In this document: positions 1 to 7,722 of the stretch, in pieces | How the letters are laid out: every line of letters starts with the position of its first letter | How positions within the stretch are numbered: position 1 is the stretch's first letter | DNA from: Ferruginivarius sediminum | GTDB lineage: Bacteria > Pseudomonadota > Alphaproteobacteria > Kiloniellales > Rhodovibrionaceae | Length of the DNA stretch: 64,000 bases | Direction: 5' to 3' | Assembly: GCF_003344765.1 (NCBI RefSeq) | Contig: NZ_QPMH01000004.1 | Location: 62,001 to 126,000, forward strand | Made by a program: the position numbers and the translations under genes | The notes under the pieces: generated by a model | Databases searched by the model: none | The model's input: the letters and a program-made list of their open reading frames with translations, nothing else | What the model was told of the DNA's origin: nothing

Positions 1-345
1 TTCATCGGCAGCACGCTCTACCCGATTCAGGGGCTGGAGGAGCGCGCCAACCGAAACTTGGCGCGCATGCTTCGCGATTTCGCGCACGAGCGCTGGTCGG
101 CGGGGCGGCCGGTCAGTCCGGAGTTGTGGCGCTGTGTGGCTCCTTATGCCGAGGGCGAGGCGCTGGACGACCTTGCGAAGGCACTGGAGATGGACGCGGC
201 GGGGGGCGCTCGCGGCGCGGCCCTGGCGCTTGCGGCCAATGGCGGCGCGGACGCGCGCAAAGTGCTGGCCAGGGCTCCGGAACTGGCGGGGGCAATTGAA
301 AGCGGCCGGCTTTCCTGGGAGACTCTTTCGAAGGAAACGGGCTGA
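1..345 (+). CDS. eboA: EboA domain protein, C-terminal part
   Basis: The gene enters from the left edge; 114 residues are visible before the stop. The segment running from [20 protein letters not shown] through PELWRC is the pattern I associate with the C-terminus of EboA, a protein of unknown biochemistry encoded in ebo clusters, which are implicated in moving metabolite precursors to the periplasm (for example in scytonemin synthesis). The remainder is Ala/Leu-rich helical sequence. The next gene is eboB-like, which supports the call. The true start lies outside the window. Confidence 0.8.
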   Translation, partial: FIGSTLYPIQGLEERANRNLARMLRDFAHERWSAGRPVSPELWRCVAPYAEGEALDDLAKALEMDAAGGARGAALALAANGGADARKVLARAPELAGAIESGRLSWETLSKETG

Positions 346-400
346 CGCGAACAGGCGTTGACGCAGGTAGACGCCGGAAGCCCAGGGAGGACGCGATTCC

Positions 401-1354
401 ATGATGTTCATCGACCCGCATATCCACATGCTGGCGCGCACGACAAACGACTACGAGGCGATGGCCGCCGCCGGCGTGGTCGCCGTGATCGAGCCGGCGT
501 TCTGGGTCGGCCAGCCGCGGACGCATGTCGGGACCTATATCGACTACCTTTCGACCATCGTCGGCTGGGAGCGGTTTCGCGCCGGGCAGTTCGGCATCCG
601 GCACTATTGCACCGTCGGCCTCAATTCGAAGGAGGCCAACAACGAGGCGCTGGCGGAAGGCGTGATGGAGATCCTGCCCCGCTTCGCCGTCAAGGAGGGC
701 GTCGTCGCTATCGGCGAGATCGGTTACGACGAGCAGACCGAGCTGGAGGATCGCTACCTGCGCAAGCAGCTCGAACTGGCGAAGGAACTCGACATGCTGG
801 TGCAGATCCACACGCCGCACCGCGACAAGAAGCGCGGTACCTCGCGCACCATGGATGTCTGCGAGGAGCACGGCCTGGACCCGTCGAAGGTGGTCATCGA
901 CCACAACAATGAAGAGACGGTGCAGGAGGTCCTGGATCGCGGGTATTGGGCAGCCTTTACCATCTACCCGAAGACCAAGATGGGCAGCGAACGCATGGTC
1001 GAGATCGCGCGCCACTATGGCTCTGATCGGATGATGGTGGATTCCAGCGCGGACTGGGGCGTCTCCGACCCGCTGTCGGTGCCGAAGACCGCCCACCTGA
1101 TGCTGAAGCGCGGCATCCCCGAGGCGGACGTCCATCGCCTGTGTTATGGAAACGCACTGGACGCCTACGGACAAAGCGGACAGATCGCCGAGGCGGACTG
1201 GACAAATCCGCCGGAGATCGACCAGCGCACCCTCTATGAGGGCAACTCCGTCCTGCGCGGCCAGGCCCCGCGCGTCGACAGCGACGGCAGCGGACCGGAG
1301 CGCCATGCCGACCTTGAACGGCTGTCGCCCGATGAATTGGGTGTGGAGAACTAG
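401..1354 (+). CDS. eboB: TatD-like metal-dependent hydrolase, EboB type
   Basis: The 317-residue protein looks like an amidohydrolase/TatD TIM barrel. Visible metal-ligand candidates are the HxH pair in DPHIHM (residues 5-10), the Glu in AIGEIGYD (about 106), the His in QIHTPH (about 137), the His in VIDHNNEE (about 168) and an Asp in VDSSADWG (about 213). These are the expected five ligands. The start has an AGGGAGG ribosome site about 10 bases upstream; a second ATG follows immediately. It lies 55 bp after eboA on the same strand, so the two are probably co-transcribed. The C-terminal 35 residues are charged and less conserved. The substrate of EboB is not established. No other ebo gene follows directly. 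Confidence 0.85.
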   Translation: MMFIDPHIHMLARTTNDYEAMAAAGVVAVIEPAFWVGQPRTHVGTYIDYLSTIVGWERFRAGQFGIRHYCTVGLNSKEANNEALAEGVMEILPRFAVKEGVVAIGEIGYDEQTELEDRYLRKQLELAKELDMLVQIHTPHRDKKRGTSRTMDVCEEHGLDPSKVVIDHNNEETVQEVLDRGYWAAFTIYPKTKMGSERMVEIARHYGSDRMMVDSSADWGVSDPLSVPKTAHLMLKRGIPEADVHRLCYGNALDAYGQSGQIAEADWTNPPEIDQRTLYEGNSVLRGQAPRVDSDGSGPERHADLERLSPDELGVEN

Positions 1355-1658
1355 GGTAACCGGGGTTCCGCTTCACCGATAGCCTCGCCCATTTCAGCAG
1401 CCGACGACTCGGCAATGCTGGTGCGCGCCATTCGGAAAACGCGACGGTCGGTAGCCGGTGAACGCTCGCGGGTGGCATGTCTTTGTGGTTTCTTAAAACT
1501 GTCACCGTGCCGGCACAACAAAACCGTGCAATCCAGTATTTTATTGCCCCAGATCAAGGTCTTGGCAAGCGGCTGGGCGTAAGGTTCCGGCCAAGTGAAA
1601 GGACGGGCGGCTCGTGCGATCCGAAGGATGCACGAGCGCCCTGGGGAGAGACGCTGTG
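1355..1658. other. Intergenic region with a leader hairpin
   Basis: Between eboB and the next small gene I see no convincing coding sequence. The middle (about 1480-1560) is relatively AT-rich and could hold a promoter. The right end folds into a hairpin, listed separately. Confidence 0.5.
1605..1641 (+). promoter_or_regulatory. Leader hairpin directly before a ribosome site
   Basis: GGGC (1605-1608) and GCTCGTGC (1610-1617) pair with GCACGAGC (1630-1637) and GCCC (1638-1641). ATCC/GGAT (1619-1622/1626-1629) close a GAA loop. Two single G bulges interrupt a 16-bp stem. It ends two bases before the GGGGAGAG ribosome site (1643-1650) of the downstream small gene. There is no U-tract, so a translational or RNA-stability role is more likely than termination. 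Confidence 0.5.
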
Positions 1659-1859
1659 ATGCAGTTCGACTGGCGTGATGCCGGCGTTGAGCCGCCGCTC
1701 GAGGACATTCTCTCTGATCCCATTGTCGGCTTGGTTGCTCGTCGCGACGGCTTGTCGACTGGAGACATTCGATCGGCGGTCTTTCAAGCGCGCAATGCAC
1801 TTTCGCAGCGGCGCAGTAAAGGAATGAGGGTTACTCCCGAAGAGTTAGTCAAAGCTTGA
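1659..1859 (+). CDS. Small conserved-looking hypothetical protein
   Basis: A 66-residue protein. I chose the ATG at 1659 because GGGGAGAG lies 8 bases upstream; an upstream in-frame start would run through the leader hairpin. The sequence contains PLEDILSDPIVGLVARRDGL, a pattern like short alphaproteobacterial proteins of unknown function, and ends in a basic helix with a TPEELVKA tail. No signal peptide, membrane segment or Cys. It sits upstream of an ECF sigma factor on the same strand (73 bp gap), but nothing in it resembles NepR or a known anti-sigma factor. Confidence 0.55.
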   Translation: MQFDWRDAGVEPPLEDILSDPIVGLVARRDGLSTGDIRSAVFQARNALSQRRSKGMRVTPEELVKA

Positions 1860-1932
1860 TATAGTTCATATCGCCCTTGGTGCGATCCTCTGATCATGAC
1901 TGCATCTTGTCACGAACCGAGGGCGGTTAGGC

Positions 1933-2427
1933 ATGTCGGGACAATCCGAGACGACGGACGCGCTGTGCGAGGAAATGCGGCGGCTGCGCAACTACGCTCG
2001 CCGCCTTGTCGGTGACCGGGACCGGGCGGACGACCTGGTCCAGGAATGTCTGTTGCGCGCGTTGACGCGTATCGACCGATACCGGCCCGGCAGCAACCTG
2101 CGCGCGTGGCTCACCACGATCCTGCGCAATCTGCATATCGATGATGAGCGTAGCCGGGCCCGCCGCACGGCGGCCCTGGAAGCCGTGGGCCATGTCCGCG
2201 GTACGGCTGCCGCTCCCAACCAGGAGTGGTCGGTGGCGCTGGCCGAGTTGGCGCGCGACATCGAGGCGCTGGCCCCGCACGATCAGGAAATTCTCGGTAT
2301 GATGGGGGTCGCCGGCCTGTCGACGGAGGAGGCGGCGAACCGCCTGGGCGTTCCCGCCGGGACGGTGAAGTCCCGTCTTTCCCGGGCGCGTCAGCGCCTG
2401 CCGCACGGACGAACGGCCCTGCACTGA
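1933..2427 (+). CDS. ECF-type RNA polymerase sigma factor
   Basis: A 164-residue sigma factor with only regions 2 and 4. Region 2 shows RADDLVQECLLRAL and the following YRPGSNLRAWLTTILRN segment, which contacts the -10 element and core polymerase. Region 4 carries a helix-turn-helix in TEEAANRLGVPAGTVKSRLS, which recognises the -35. The architecture matches the compact ECF sigma factors common in alphaproteobacteria (EcfG-like group). No anti-sigma gene, NepR or PhyR lies alongside, so the input signal is unknown. A strong terminator follows 31 bp after the stop. Confidence 0.9.
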   Translation: MSGQSETTDALCEEMRRLRNYARRLVGDRDRADDLVQECLLRALTRIDRYRPGSNLRAWLTTILRNLHIDDERSRARRTAALEAVGHVRGTAAAPNQEWSVALAELARDIEALAPHDQEILGMMGVAGLSTEEAANRLGVPAGTVKSRLSRARQRLPHGRTALH

Positions 2428-2458
2428 AACGCAGCTTCCTTATAGTCTCACTGGTTGC

Positions 2459-2495
2459 GGCGCCGACGGTCCTCGCAACACCGTCGGCGCCTTTT
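2459..2495 (+). terminator. Intrinsic terminator after the sigma factor
   Basis: A perfect 12-bp stem, GGCGCCGACGGT (2459-2470) with ACCGTCGGCGCC (2480-2491), has a 9-base loop and is followed by TTTT. It lies between the sigma factor and the convergent Crp/Fnr gene and is oriented to stop rightward transcription. Confidence 0.9.
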
Positions 2496-2499
2496 CGTT

Positions 2500-3291
2500 T
2501 CAGCACTTTTCGGCAAGCTCGCGAAGTCCGTCCACGTCGCGCACCCGGACATGGCGCATGCTTTGCGCCTGGATGACACCGCGCCGTTTGAGGTCGGTAA
2601 AGACGCGGCTGAAGGTTTCCAGGGTCAGTCCCAGATAATTCGCGATGTCGGCCCGGCGCATCGGCAGCCAGATCGGCGTTTCGGCCGGATAGCCCAGGCG
2701 GCTGTTCCGCTCGCTCAACATCAGCAGGAAGCTGGAGACGCGCTCGATCGCGCTCTTACGGCCCAGTATGACCAGATGATCCTGGGCGCCGGCCAGTTCG
2801 TTCGAGGCCATTTGCAGCATGGCGCGCTGCACGGAGGGATAACGCTCGCAAATCCGTTCGAACGCCGGGCGGGGCAGGGCAAGCAACTCGCAAGGCACAG
2901 TGGCCCGCACGCTGTAGCTGTAACGCTCGTCGTGCACGACGCCGAACATATCGCCCTGGAAAAGGAAGCCGACGATCTGTGTATCGCCGGCGCTGCGGCC
3001 TTTCTCAACGGTCAAGGCGCCATCCGCGATGCTGTAGACGAAATCGGCCGACGCACCCTCGCGAAGCACCGGCTCACCGCGATCGACCGATCTGACCTCT
3101 CCGATGTCCAGGTGGGCCTGCGCGGCCGCCGGTGTCAGCGCGGCACTCCACGGCAGCGCCTTGATCCGATCTTCAAGGAAGGCGGCGTTATGGGCCAGAA
3201 TCAGTACCTCCCGCACGCCATTGATTGATGAATGTTGCTCATACGGGCGACCTATTTGGTATATAATGTTATTGTGCGCTGAGGCATTCAA
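2500..3291 (-). CDS. Crp/Fnr-family regulator without Fe-S cysteines
   Basis: Up to 263 residues. An N-terminal cyclic-nucleotide-binding-type beta roll (GFLFQGDMFGVVHDERYSYS) is followed by a long dimer helix and a winged helix-turn-helix in RADIANYLGLTLETFSRV. The recognition helix has the E..SR pattern of FNR/FixK proteins, so TTGAT-N4-ATCAA-like sites are expected. There is no N-terminal Cys cluster, unlike FnrL nearby, which suggests a FixK-like or other non-oxygen-sensing regulator. The start is uncertain: the outermost codon is TTG with a G6 run touching it, and GTG at 3216 is an alternative without a clear ribosome site. Confidence 0.85.
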   Translation of the reverse strand: MNASAHNNIIYQIGRPYEQHSSINGVREVLILAHNAAFLEDRIKALPWSAALTPAAAQAHLDIGEVRSVDRGEPVLREGASADFVYSIADGALTVEKGRSAGDTQIVGFLFQGDMFGVVHDERYSYSVRATVPCELLALPRPAFERICERYPSVQRAMLQMASNELAGAQDHLVILGRKSAIERVSSFLLMLSERNSRLGYPAETPIWLPMRRADIANYLGLTLETFSRVFTDLKRRGVIQAQSMRHVRVRDVDGLRELAEKC

Positions 3292-3398
3292 CCCCCCTGA
3301 ATTTAACCTAGGCTAACATATATCTAGATTTTTGCATTTCTGCTTGCCTGCGTGTTTCATGACTGTAAAATTACTATCCTGGCATTGGGGTAAAGCTC

Positions 3399-3869
3399 GT
3401 GTTCGAAACATATGATGTGCGTCCGCTGCGCGCGGAGGACGTGACGCGCGCATACACGCTAGTTTACAACATCAGGCCGGACATTCCGGTCGAATTTTGG
3501 CGTAAGCACATTATGGCTCTGCTTCCCACCGATCCGGGGCGTGCGCCCCGGCAGGGCGCCTGTGTCCTGGCAGGGCCGAACGATTACATTTATGGCCTCT
3601 TCACCTATCGCGCGGTGAGTGCTGAGGAGGATGAGGAGCTTTTCCTGGAAGTGGGCGATCTTTGCGTCACGCCGTTGACCGGAGAGCGCGCCGCCGCCCA
3701 GCGGCTGACGTCCCATGCCGAGGCGCTTGCCGAGGATCTGGACTGCGATTCCCTCACGATCACATTCCTGGCGGACGAAACCTGGCCTAGCGCCGATCAG
3801 CCGGAGGCATTGCCGGTCGAGGATGCCGTTATGTGGGCGAGTTCGGCCGGTATGAAGTTGCGACAGTGA
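3399..3869 (+). CDS. Small GNAT-like hypothetical protein
   Basis: A 156-residue soluble protein starting at GTG with GGGG/AAAG upstream. It opens MFETYDVRPLRAEDVTRAY, the usual beginning of a GNAT acetyltransferase fold, and has a GLFTYRAV strand and an LEVGDLCVTP strand. The Q/RxxGxG/A acetyl-CoA loop is only loosely represented by LTGERAAAQRLT (about residues 87-98). It may be a degenerate acyltransferase or a regulatory GNAT-fold protein. It sits between two Crp/Fnr genes. I cannot assign a substrate. Confidence 0.6.
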   Translation: MFETYDVRPLRAEDVTRAYTLVYNIRPDIPVEFWRKHIMALLPTDPGRAPRQGACVLAGPNDYIYGLFTYRAVSAEEDEELFLEVGDLCVTPLTGERAAAQRLTSHAEALAEDLDCDSLTITFLADETWPSADQPEALPVEDAVMWASSAGMKLRQ

Positions 3870-3902
3870 TGTCACCCACTGCTCGCAGCCATACCCCAGT
3901 AT

Positions 3903-3935
3903 CGTAACACGCTTGGCGCCGTAACATTCGTTACG
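3903..3935. promoter_or_regulatory. CGTAAC repeat cluster upstream of FnrL gene
   Basis: CGTAAC occurs at 3903-3908 and 3920-3925. The second copy forms a perfect inverted repeat with GTTACG at 3930-3935 (4-base spacer). The cluster lies about 105-140 bp before the FnrL start and just after the GNAT-like stop. It looks like an operator, but the binding protein is unknown and it does not match the FNR consensus. Confidence 0.35.
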
Positions 3936-4040
3936 TTGAATGAGTGATGCCGGGTTGGCATACTTGTTTCGCGAGTGTGATTTACCCCGTGCGGCAGTGT
4001 CGGAAAATTCCCGCCGCACCAAAGACAGTCTGGTACTTCT

Positions 4041-4796
4041 ATGCGTGAGCGTGGAGCTGCAGGACTGGCGACGATGCCGCAAGCGTGCGCCCGTTGCCGC
4101 GTGCGTAATGGAAGTCTTTGCCAGGACTTCCTGAAGCCCCGGGTTGGCTGCCGAGGCGTCCAGCCCACCCACAGCGCCCTGCGCCGTGGAGATACCCTTT
4201 TCTGCGAAGGCGATACCGCCCGCTATGCCTACGTCATCGCAAGCGGCGTCGTCATGGCCTACAAGGTGATGACGGATGGCCGTCGCCTTGTGACGGGGTT
4301 CCTGTTCCCCGGCGATGCGATGGGCGAGGACTGCCCGGACGTGCATTCCTACAGCGCCGAGGCCGCGGCCGACGCGACCGTCTGCATGTATCCGCATGAC
4401 GGGCTGCTGGCACTCGTCGAGGCGGATCCGGGCCTGGGACGGCAGGTCCTCAAGCGCGCTCACGAAAATTTGAGTACCGCGCGCGACCAGATGCTAATGC
4501 TGGCCAGCATGTCCGCCCGGGAGCGCGTCGCCCACTTTCTCATGCGCATGTCGGCCGCCGCCGTGCGGCGTGGCGAGCCTGCAACAGTGCTGTGGCTCCC
4601 GCTCAGCCGGACGCTGATCGGTGATCACCTGGGGCTGACGATGGAGACGGTGAGCCGGACGTTGACGCAATTCCGTCGGGAACGTCTCATCGCCATACGC
4701 GGCAGCGAGATCGAGCTTTGCGACCTTTCAACCTTGAGCGAGCTTGCCGGCCTGCCGCCGCCGAACCCGGTCCTGGAACTGCTGCCGGCGGTGTAG
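4041..4796 (+). CDS. fnrL: FnrL-type oxygen-sensing Crp/Fnr regulator
   Basis: 251 residues. Four cysteines (16, 19, 27, 115) have the same spacing (3, 8, 88) as the 4Fe-4S ligands of Rhodobacter FnrL (14, 17, 25, 113). The beta roll contains GFLFPGDAMGEDCPD, and the winged helix HLGLTMETVSRTL carries the E..SR recognition pattern. The protein should dimerise and bind TTGAT-N4-ATCAA-like sites only when oxygen is low. The start at 4041 fits family length; ATG at 4074 is an alternative with a better AGGA site. It converges on an MFS gene. Expected targets are respiratory, heme and microaerobic genes. Confidence 0.9.
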   Translation: MRERGAAGLATMPQACARCRVRNGSLCQDFLKPRVGCRGVQPTHSALRRGDTLFCEGDTARYAYVIASGVVMAYKVMTDGRRLVTGFLFPGDAMGEDCPDVHSYSAEAAADATVCMYPHDGLLALVEADPGLGRQVLKRAHENLSTARDQMLMLASMSARERVAHFLMRMSAAAVRRGEPATVLWLPLSRTLIGDHLGLTMETVSRTLTQFRRERLIAIRGSEIELCDLSTLSELAGLPPPNPVLELLPAV

Positions 4797-4838
4797 GTCC
4801 GGCCGGTCCGCCTGGTCCGCCCGGGGAGCAGCCCGGAT

Positions 4839-6194
4839 TCAGGAGGTGCCAAGCCGGTTCAGCACGTCCCCGTGCCGGGTTTCGTCCAGGTCGTAGCCGC
4901 GTGCCAGCCAGATCGCCAGCAGTTTGATGGCAACCGGCAACAGGCTGTAGAGGGCGGCCAGGGTGAGGAGGCCGCTCGTGTCTTCTGCCGGCGTTCCGCC
5001 GGCGAAGCCCGAAAGGTCCAGAATGGGGAAGGCGATCCCGACGGCCAGGGCCAGCGGCACCTTGGTCGCCACGCCCCACAGCGCAAAGAAGAGTCCGGCG
5101 CGGCGACTGCCCGAGTACAGGGTGTCGAGATCGATCACGTCCGCCTGCATGGATGGCGGCAGCACCAGCTCACCGCCCAGCGGCAAGCCGGTCAACACGC
5201 AGACGAGCGCGAACCACCAGACATCGCCCGCGCCAAGCAGCATTGCCGGCCAGAAGCCGGCGGCAGCCAGGCCCATGGCCGCCATCCAGGCGCGGTGTTT
5301 CCCAATCCTGCGGCTAAGCCGAAGCCATAGCGGCACGGCGGCGATCGCGCACACGAAGTAGAGCGCCAGTAGCGGCCATGCGGCTTCCGGCCGGGAGATA
5401 ACGTGTTCCACGTACAAAAGGAACAGGGTTGCCGGCAGGCCGTAGGCGATGCCGTTCAGGAAGTAGGCTGCGATGAGCAGCCGGAACGGCCGGTTCCGCC
5501 ACAGGATCGAAAGGGCACCGCGCCAGGCTTGGCTGGGCCGGTGTCGCGTTTGCTTGTCCGGAAGCGTTCGGACCGCGCCAAGCACGGTCAGCGGCACCAG
5601 CACGCTCAACGCCACCGCTGTCGCCTGCAGGGCGGTCGCCCGGTCCCAGCCGAACGCCGCGGGCACGCCGATTGCGGCCAGCGTGCCGATCACGATCGCG
5701 ACCTCGCGCGCGGCGGCGATGCGGCTGCGCTCGTGATAGTGCGGCGACAATTCCGCCGCCCAGGCCGTGTAGGGCAGCAGGATCATCGTGCCGCCGAGGT
5801 AAAGCAGCATCGTGAACAGCAGAAGATGGAGCGCGTCGGGCTGCACCGGCGGGTCGAACGTCAGCCAGGCCCCCGCCAGTAGGATTGGTACGCCCGCGAG
5901 CATCCACGGCTTCCGCCGCCCCATCCGTGCGCTGGTACGGTCGGACAGGGTGCCGATCAGCGGATCGCTCACCACGTCCCATATGCGCGCGAGGAACAAC
6001 ATGGCGCCCACGGCCGTGAAGCCGATGCCGAGGTCCTGGGCATAGTATGTCGGAAGACTGACATAAAGCGGCAGCATGAGCGCCGCGATCGGTAATCCGG
6101 GCAGGCCGTAGAGCAGCACCTGCAGGTTCGTGAGCGCCCGTCTATTGCTCGCAGAGGCGCCTGTCGCCGGCGGCGAAGCCCTGGTCAATGCCAT
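4839..6194 (-). CDS. MFS transporter, GPH (sugar:cation symporter) type
   Basis: 451 residues with about 12 hydrophobic segments. The first loop reads ARIWDVVSDPLIGTLSDRTS followed by ARMGRRKPWM, the hallmark of the glycoside-pentoside-hexuronide (MelB-like) family and its relatives. It is the second gene of a leftward pair; the upstream DUF6134-like gene ends 8 bp before it. The substrate cannot be read from sequence. Some members of this family move steroids or lipids rather than sugars. Confidence 0.85.
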   Translation of the reverse strand: MALTRASPPATGASASNRRALTNLQVLLYGLPGLPIAALMLPLYVSLPTYYAQDLGIGFTAVGAMLFLARIWDVVSDPLIGTLSDRTSARMGRRKPWMLAGVPILLAGAWLTFDPPVQPDALHLLLFTMLLYLGGTMILLPYTAWAAELSPHYHERSRIAAAREVAIVIGTLAAIGVPAAFGWDRATALQATAVALSVLVPLTVLGAVRTLPDKQTRHRPSQAWRGALSILWRNRPFRLLIAAYFLNGIAYGLPATLFLLYVEHVISRPEAAWPLLALYFVCAIAAVPLWLRLSRRIGKHRAWMAAMGLAAAGFWPAMLLGAGDVWWFALVCVLTGLPLGGELVLPPSMQADVIDLDTLYSGSRRAGLFFALWGVATKVPLALAVGIAFPILDLSGFAGGTPAEDTSGLLTLAALYSLLPVAIKLLAIWLARGYDLDETRHGDVLNRLGTS

Positions 6195-6202
6195 GTTAGC
6201 GA

Positions 6203-6898
6203 TCAGCCCTGAACGCGTTCATCTGGCAGGTGGACGGAAGAGGGTACGAAGCCGGACCGCTCCACCAGCTTGTATGTCACTTGCTCGCCCCCCTTCTCGA
6301 AGCTGAGCTTGGCCAGCCGCTCGCCGCTGTCGTACCAGAGGGAGAGGCTCACATCCCCTGTCAGCCGGTATTGGCGGGAGGGCGGCACACTGATGGGCGT
6401 TGCCAGGTTGTCGGTCGCCTCCTCGACGACTTCGATGCGCGCCATTTTACCGTTCTGCGTATTGACAAGCCGGGTTTGCGCGACGGTCTCGCGCATCCAG
6501 TACGTACTCGGCAGCGTGTCGGCCTGGGCGGTATATGTACCGACATCGGAGGAGATAACCTGCAAACCTTCGTCGACCGCGCGCGCCTCGACGAAGTATT
6601 TGTCGCCGTCGTCATAGGTTCGTGCGTCCATCCGCTGCAGACGTCCGTCCAGCCAGACCGTCTCGTTGCGGTGGCGGTAGCGGTAGAGGGTGATGGGTCC
6701 AAAGCCGACCTTGAGGTCGATGGCGATGTCGACCTCGATGCCCTCATTGCCGGTGCGCCGGAAATCGAAGCGATGCGTGCCGATCCTGGAATCGCCACGA
6801 TACACATCGAAGACCATGCGTCCGGTGGTCTCCGCCGCCTGCATCACGCTCGGCGCGGACATGACCAGCAAGGCAGCAAGAAGCGTGACGATCCGCAC
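6203..6898 (-). CDS. Exported DUF6134-like protein
   Basis: 231 residues with an N-terminal signal peptide (hydrophobic LLAALLVMSAPSVMQA, cleavage near AEA/AET). The mature part is beta-rich: GRMVFDVYRGDSRIGTHRFD, then a run of strands ending LSFEKGGEQVTYKLVE. This resembles DUF6134 proteins, which are periplasmic beta-barrel-like proteins of unknown function, possibly lipid-binding. It is directly upstream of the MFS gene, so it may be a periplasmic partner of that transporter. The DUF assignment is from memory of the pattern. Confidence 0.65.
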   Translation of the reverse strand: MRIVTLLAALLVMSAPSVMQAAETTGRMVFDVYRGDSRIGTHRFDFRRTGNEGIEVDIAIDLKVGFGPITLYRYRHRNETVWLDGRLQRMDARTYDDGDKYFVEARAVDEGLQVISSDVGTYTAQADTLPSTYWMRETVAQTRLVNTQNGKMARIEVVEEATDNLATPISVPPSRQYRLTGDVSLSLWYDSGERLAKLSFEKGGEQVTYKLVERSGFVPSSVHLPDERVQG

Positions 6899-7041
6899 GG
6901 CATTGTTCCCGTTCCAATGTGGCTATCGTTGTTCGCAGGAACGGACCATCCGGATCACTGCCGAGGCTGCGGTCTTGCCGACATGGGACGGGCGTCGCAG
7001 ACTCTGCGCCATGGATGAACGCGCCGAAGGGTAAGGTCCGA

Positions 7042-7722
7042 ATGAACTCAAACCGGCTTCGCCGCATTCGCGAGGCGGCCTTGTTCGCCGCGCTGCTGGC
7101 GATCATCGTGGTGCCGTTTTTGGTATTCGAAGAGACGATGCTGTCGTGGGTTGCGGCCCTGCGGGACGGCGGATACGCAGCGGCGGCCGTGGCCTTGGCT
7201 TTCGTCGGGCTTCTGGTGGCCGACATCCTGGCGCCGGTGCCGTCCAGCCTGGTCGGCGTGGCGTTGGGCGCGACCTTCGGAAGCGTGGGTGGGACGTTGC
7301 TGGTCTGGCTCGGCCTCACCGGTGGAACGCTGATCGGCTATGCCGCCGGGCGCAGGCTGGGGCGCCCCCTGGTGCGGGCAAGCGTAGGCGGACGCGATCT
7401 TGCGGGGCTGGACCGGCTGGTGGCGCGCCACGGGCTCTGGGCGCTGGCGTTTTTGCGCGCCGTACCGGTGATGGCGGAGGCGTCGGTGATCCTGGCGGGT
7501 GCGGGTGCGATGCGGTTCGGTGCGTTCCTGGCCGTGATGGCGCTGTCCAACCTGGGCGTCGCGCTTGTCTACGCGCAGATCGGCGCGTTCGGGGTGGAGG
7601 CGGGAAGCATGGGCCTTGCGATGGCCGGCGCCATGGCGTTGCCGGCGCTGGCGTGGCTGATACAGAAAGCCGCCGGCCACGCGCGCGGCGCGGCCGGCGG
7701 TCCGGCAGGCGGAGCGGGTTAG
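7042..7722 (+). CDS. VTT/DedA-like membrane protein (TVP38/TMEM64 type)
   Basis: 226 residues; ATG at 7042 chosen because AAGGGTAAGG precedes it. There is one N-terminal membrane helix, then a central region with PVPSSLVGVALGATFG and GTLIGYAAGRRLGR, matching the F/YxxxR and G-x-x-x-G re-entrant loop motifs of the VTT domain. Further hydrophobic segments follow (FLRAVPVMAEASVILAGAG). Family members are thought to be lipid scramblases or lipid transporters at the inner membrane. Its stop overlaps the stop of the convergent gene by three bases. Confidence 0.85.
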   Translation: MNSNRLRRIREAALFAALLAIIVVPFLVFEETMLSWVAALRDGGYAAAAVALAFVGLLVADILAPVPSSLVGVALGATFGSVGGTLLVWLGLTGGTLIGYAAGRRLGRPLVRASVGGRDLAGLDRLVARHGLWALAFLRAVPVMAEASVILAGAGAMRFGAFLAVMALSNLGVALVYAQIGAFGVEAGSMGLAMAGAMALPALAWLIQKAAGHARGAAGGPAGGAG

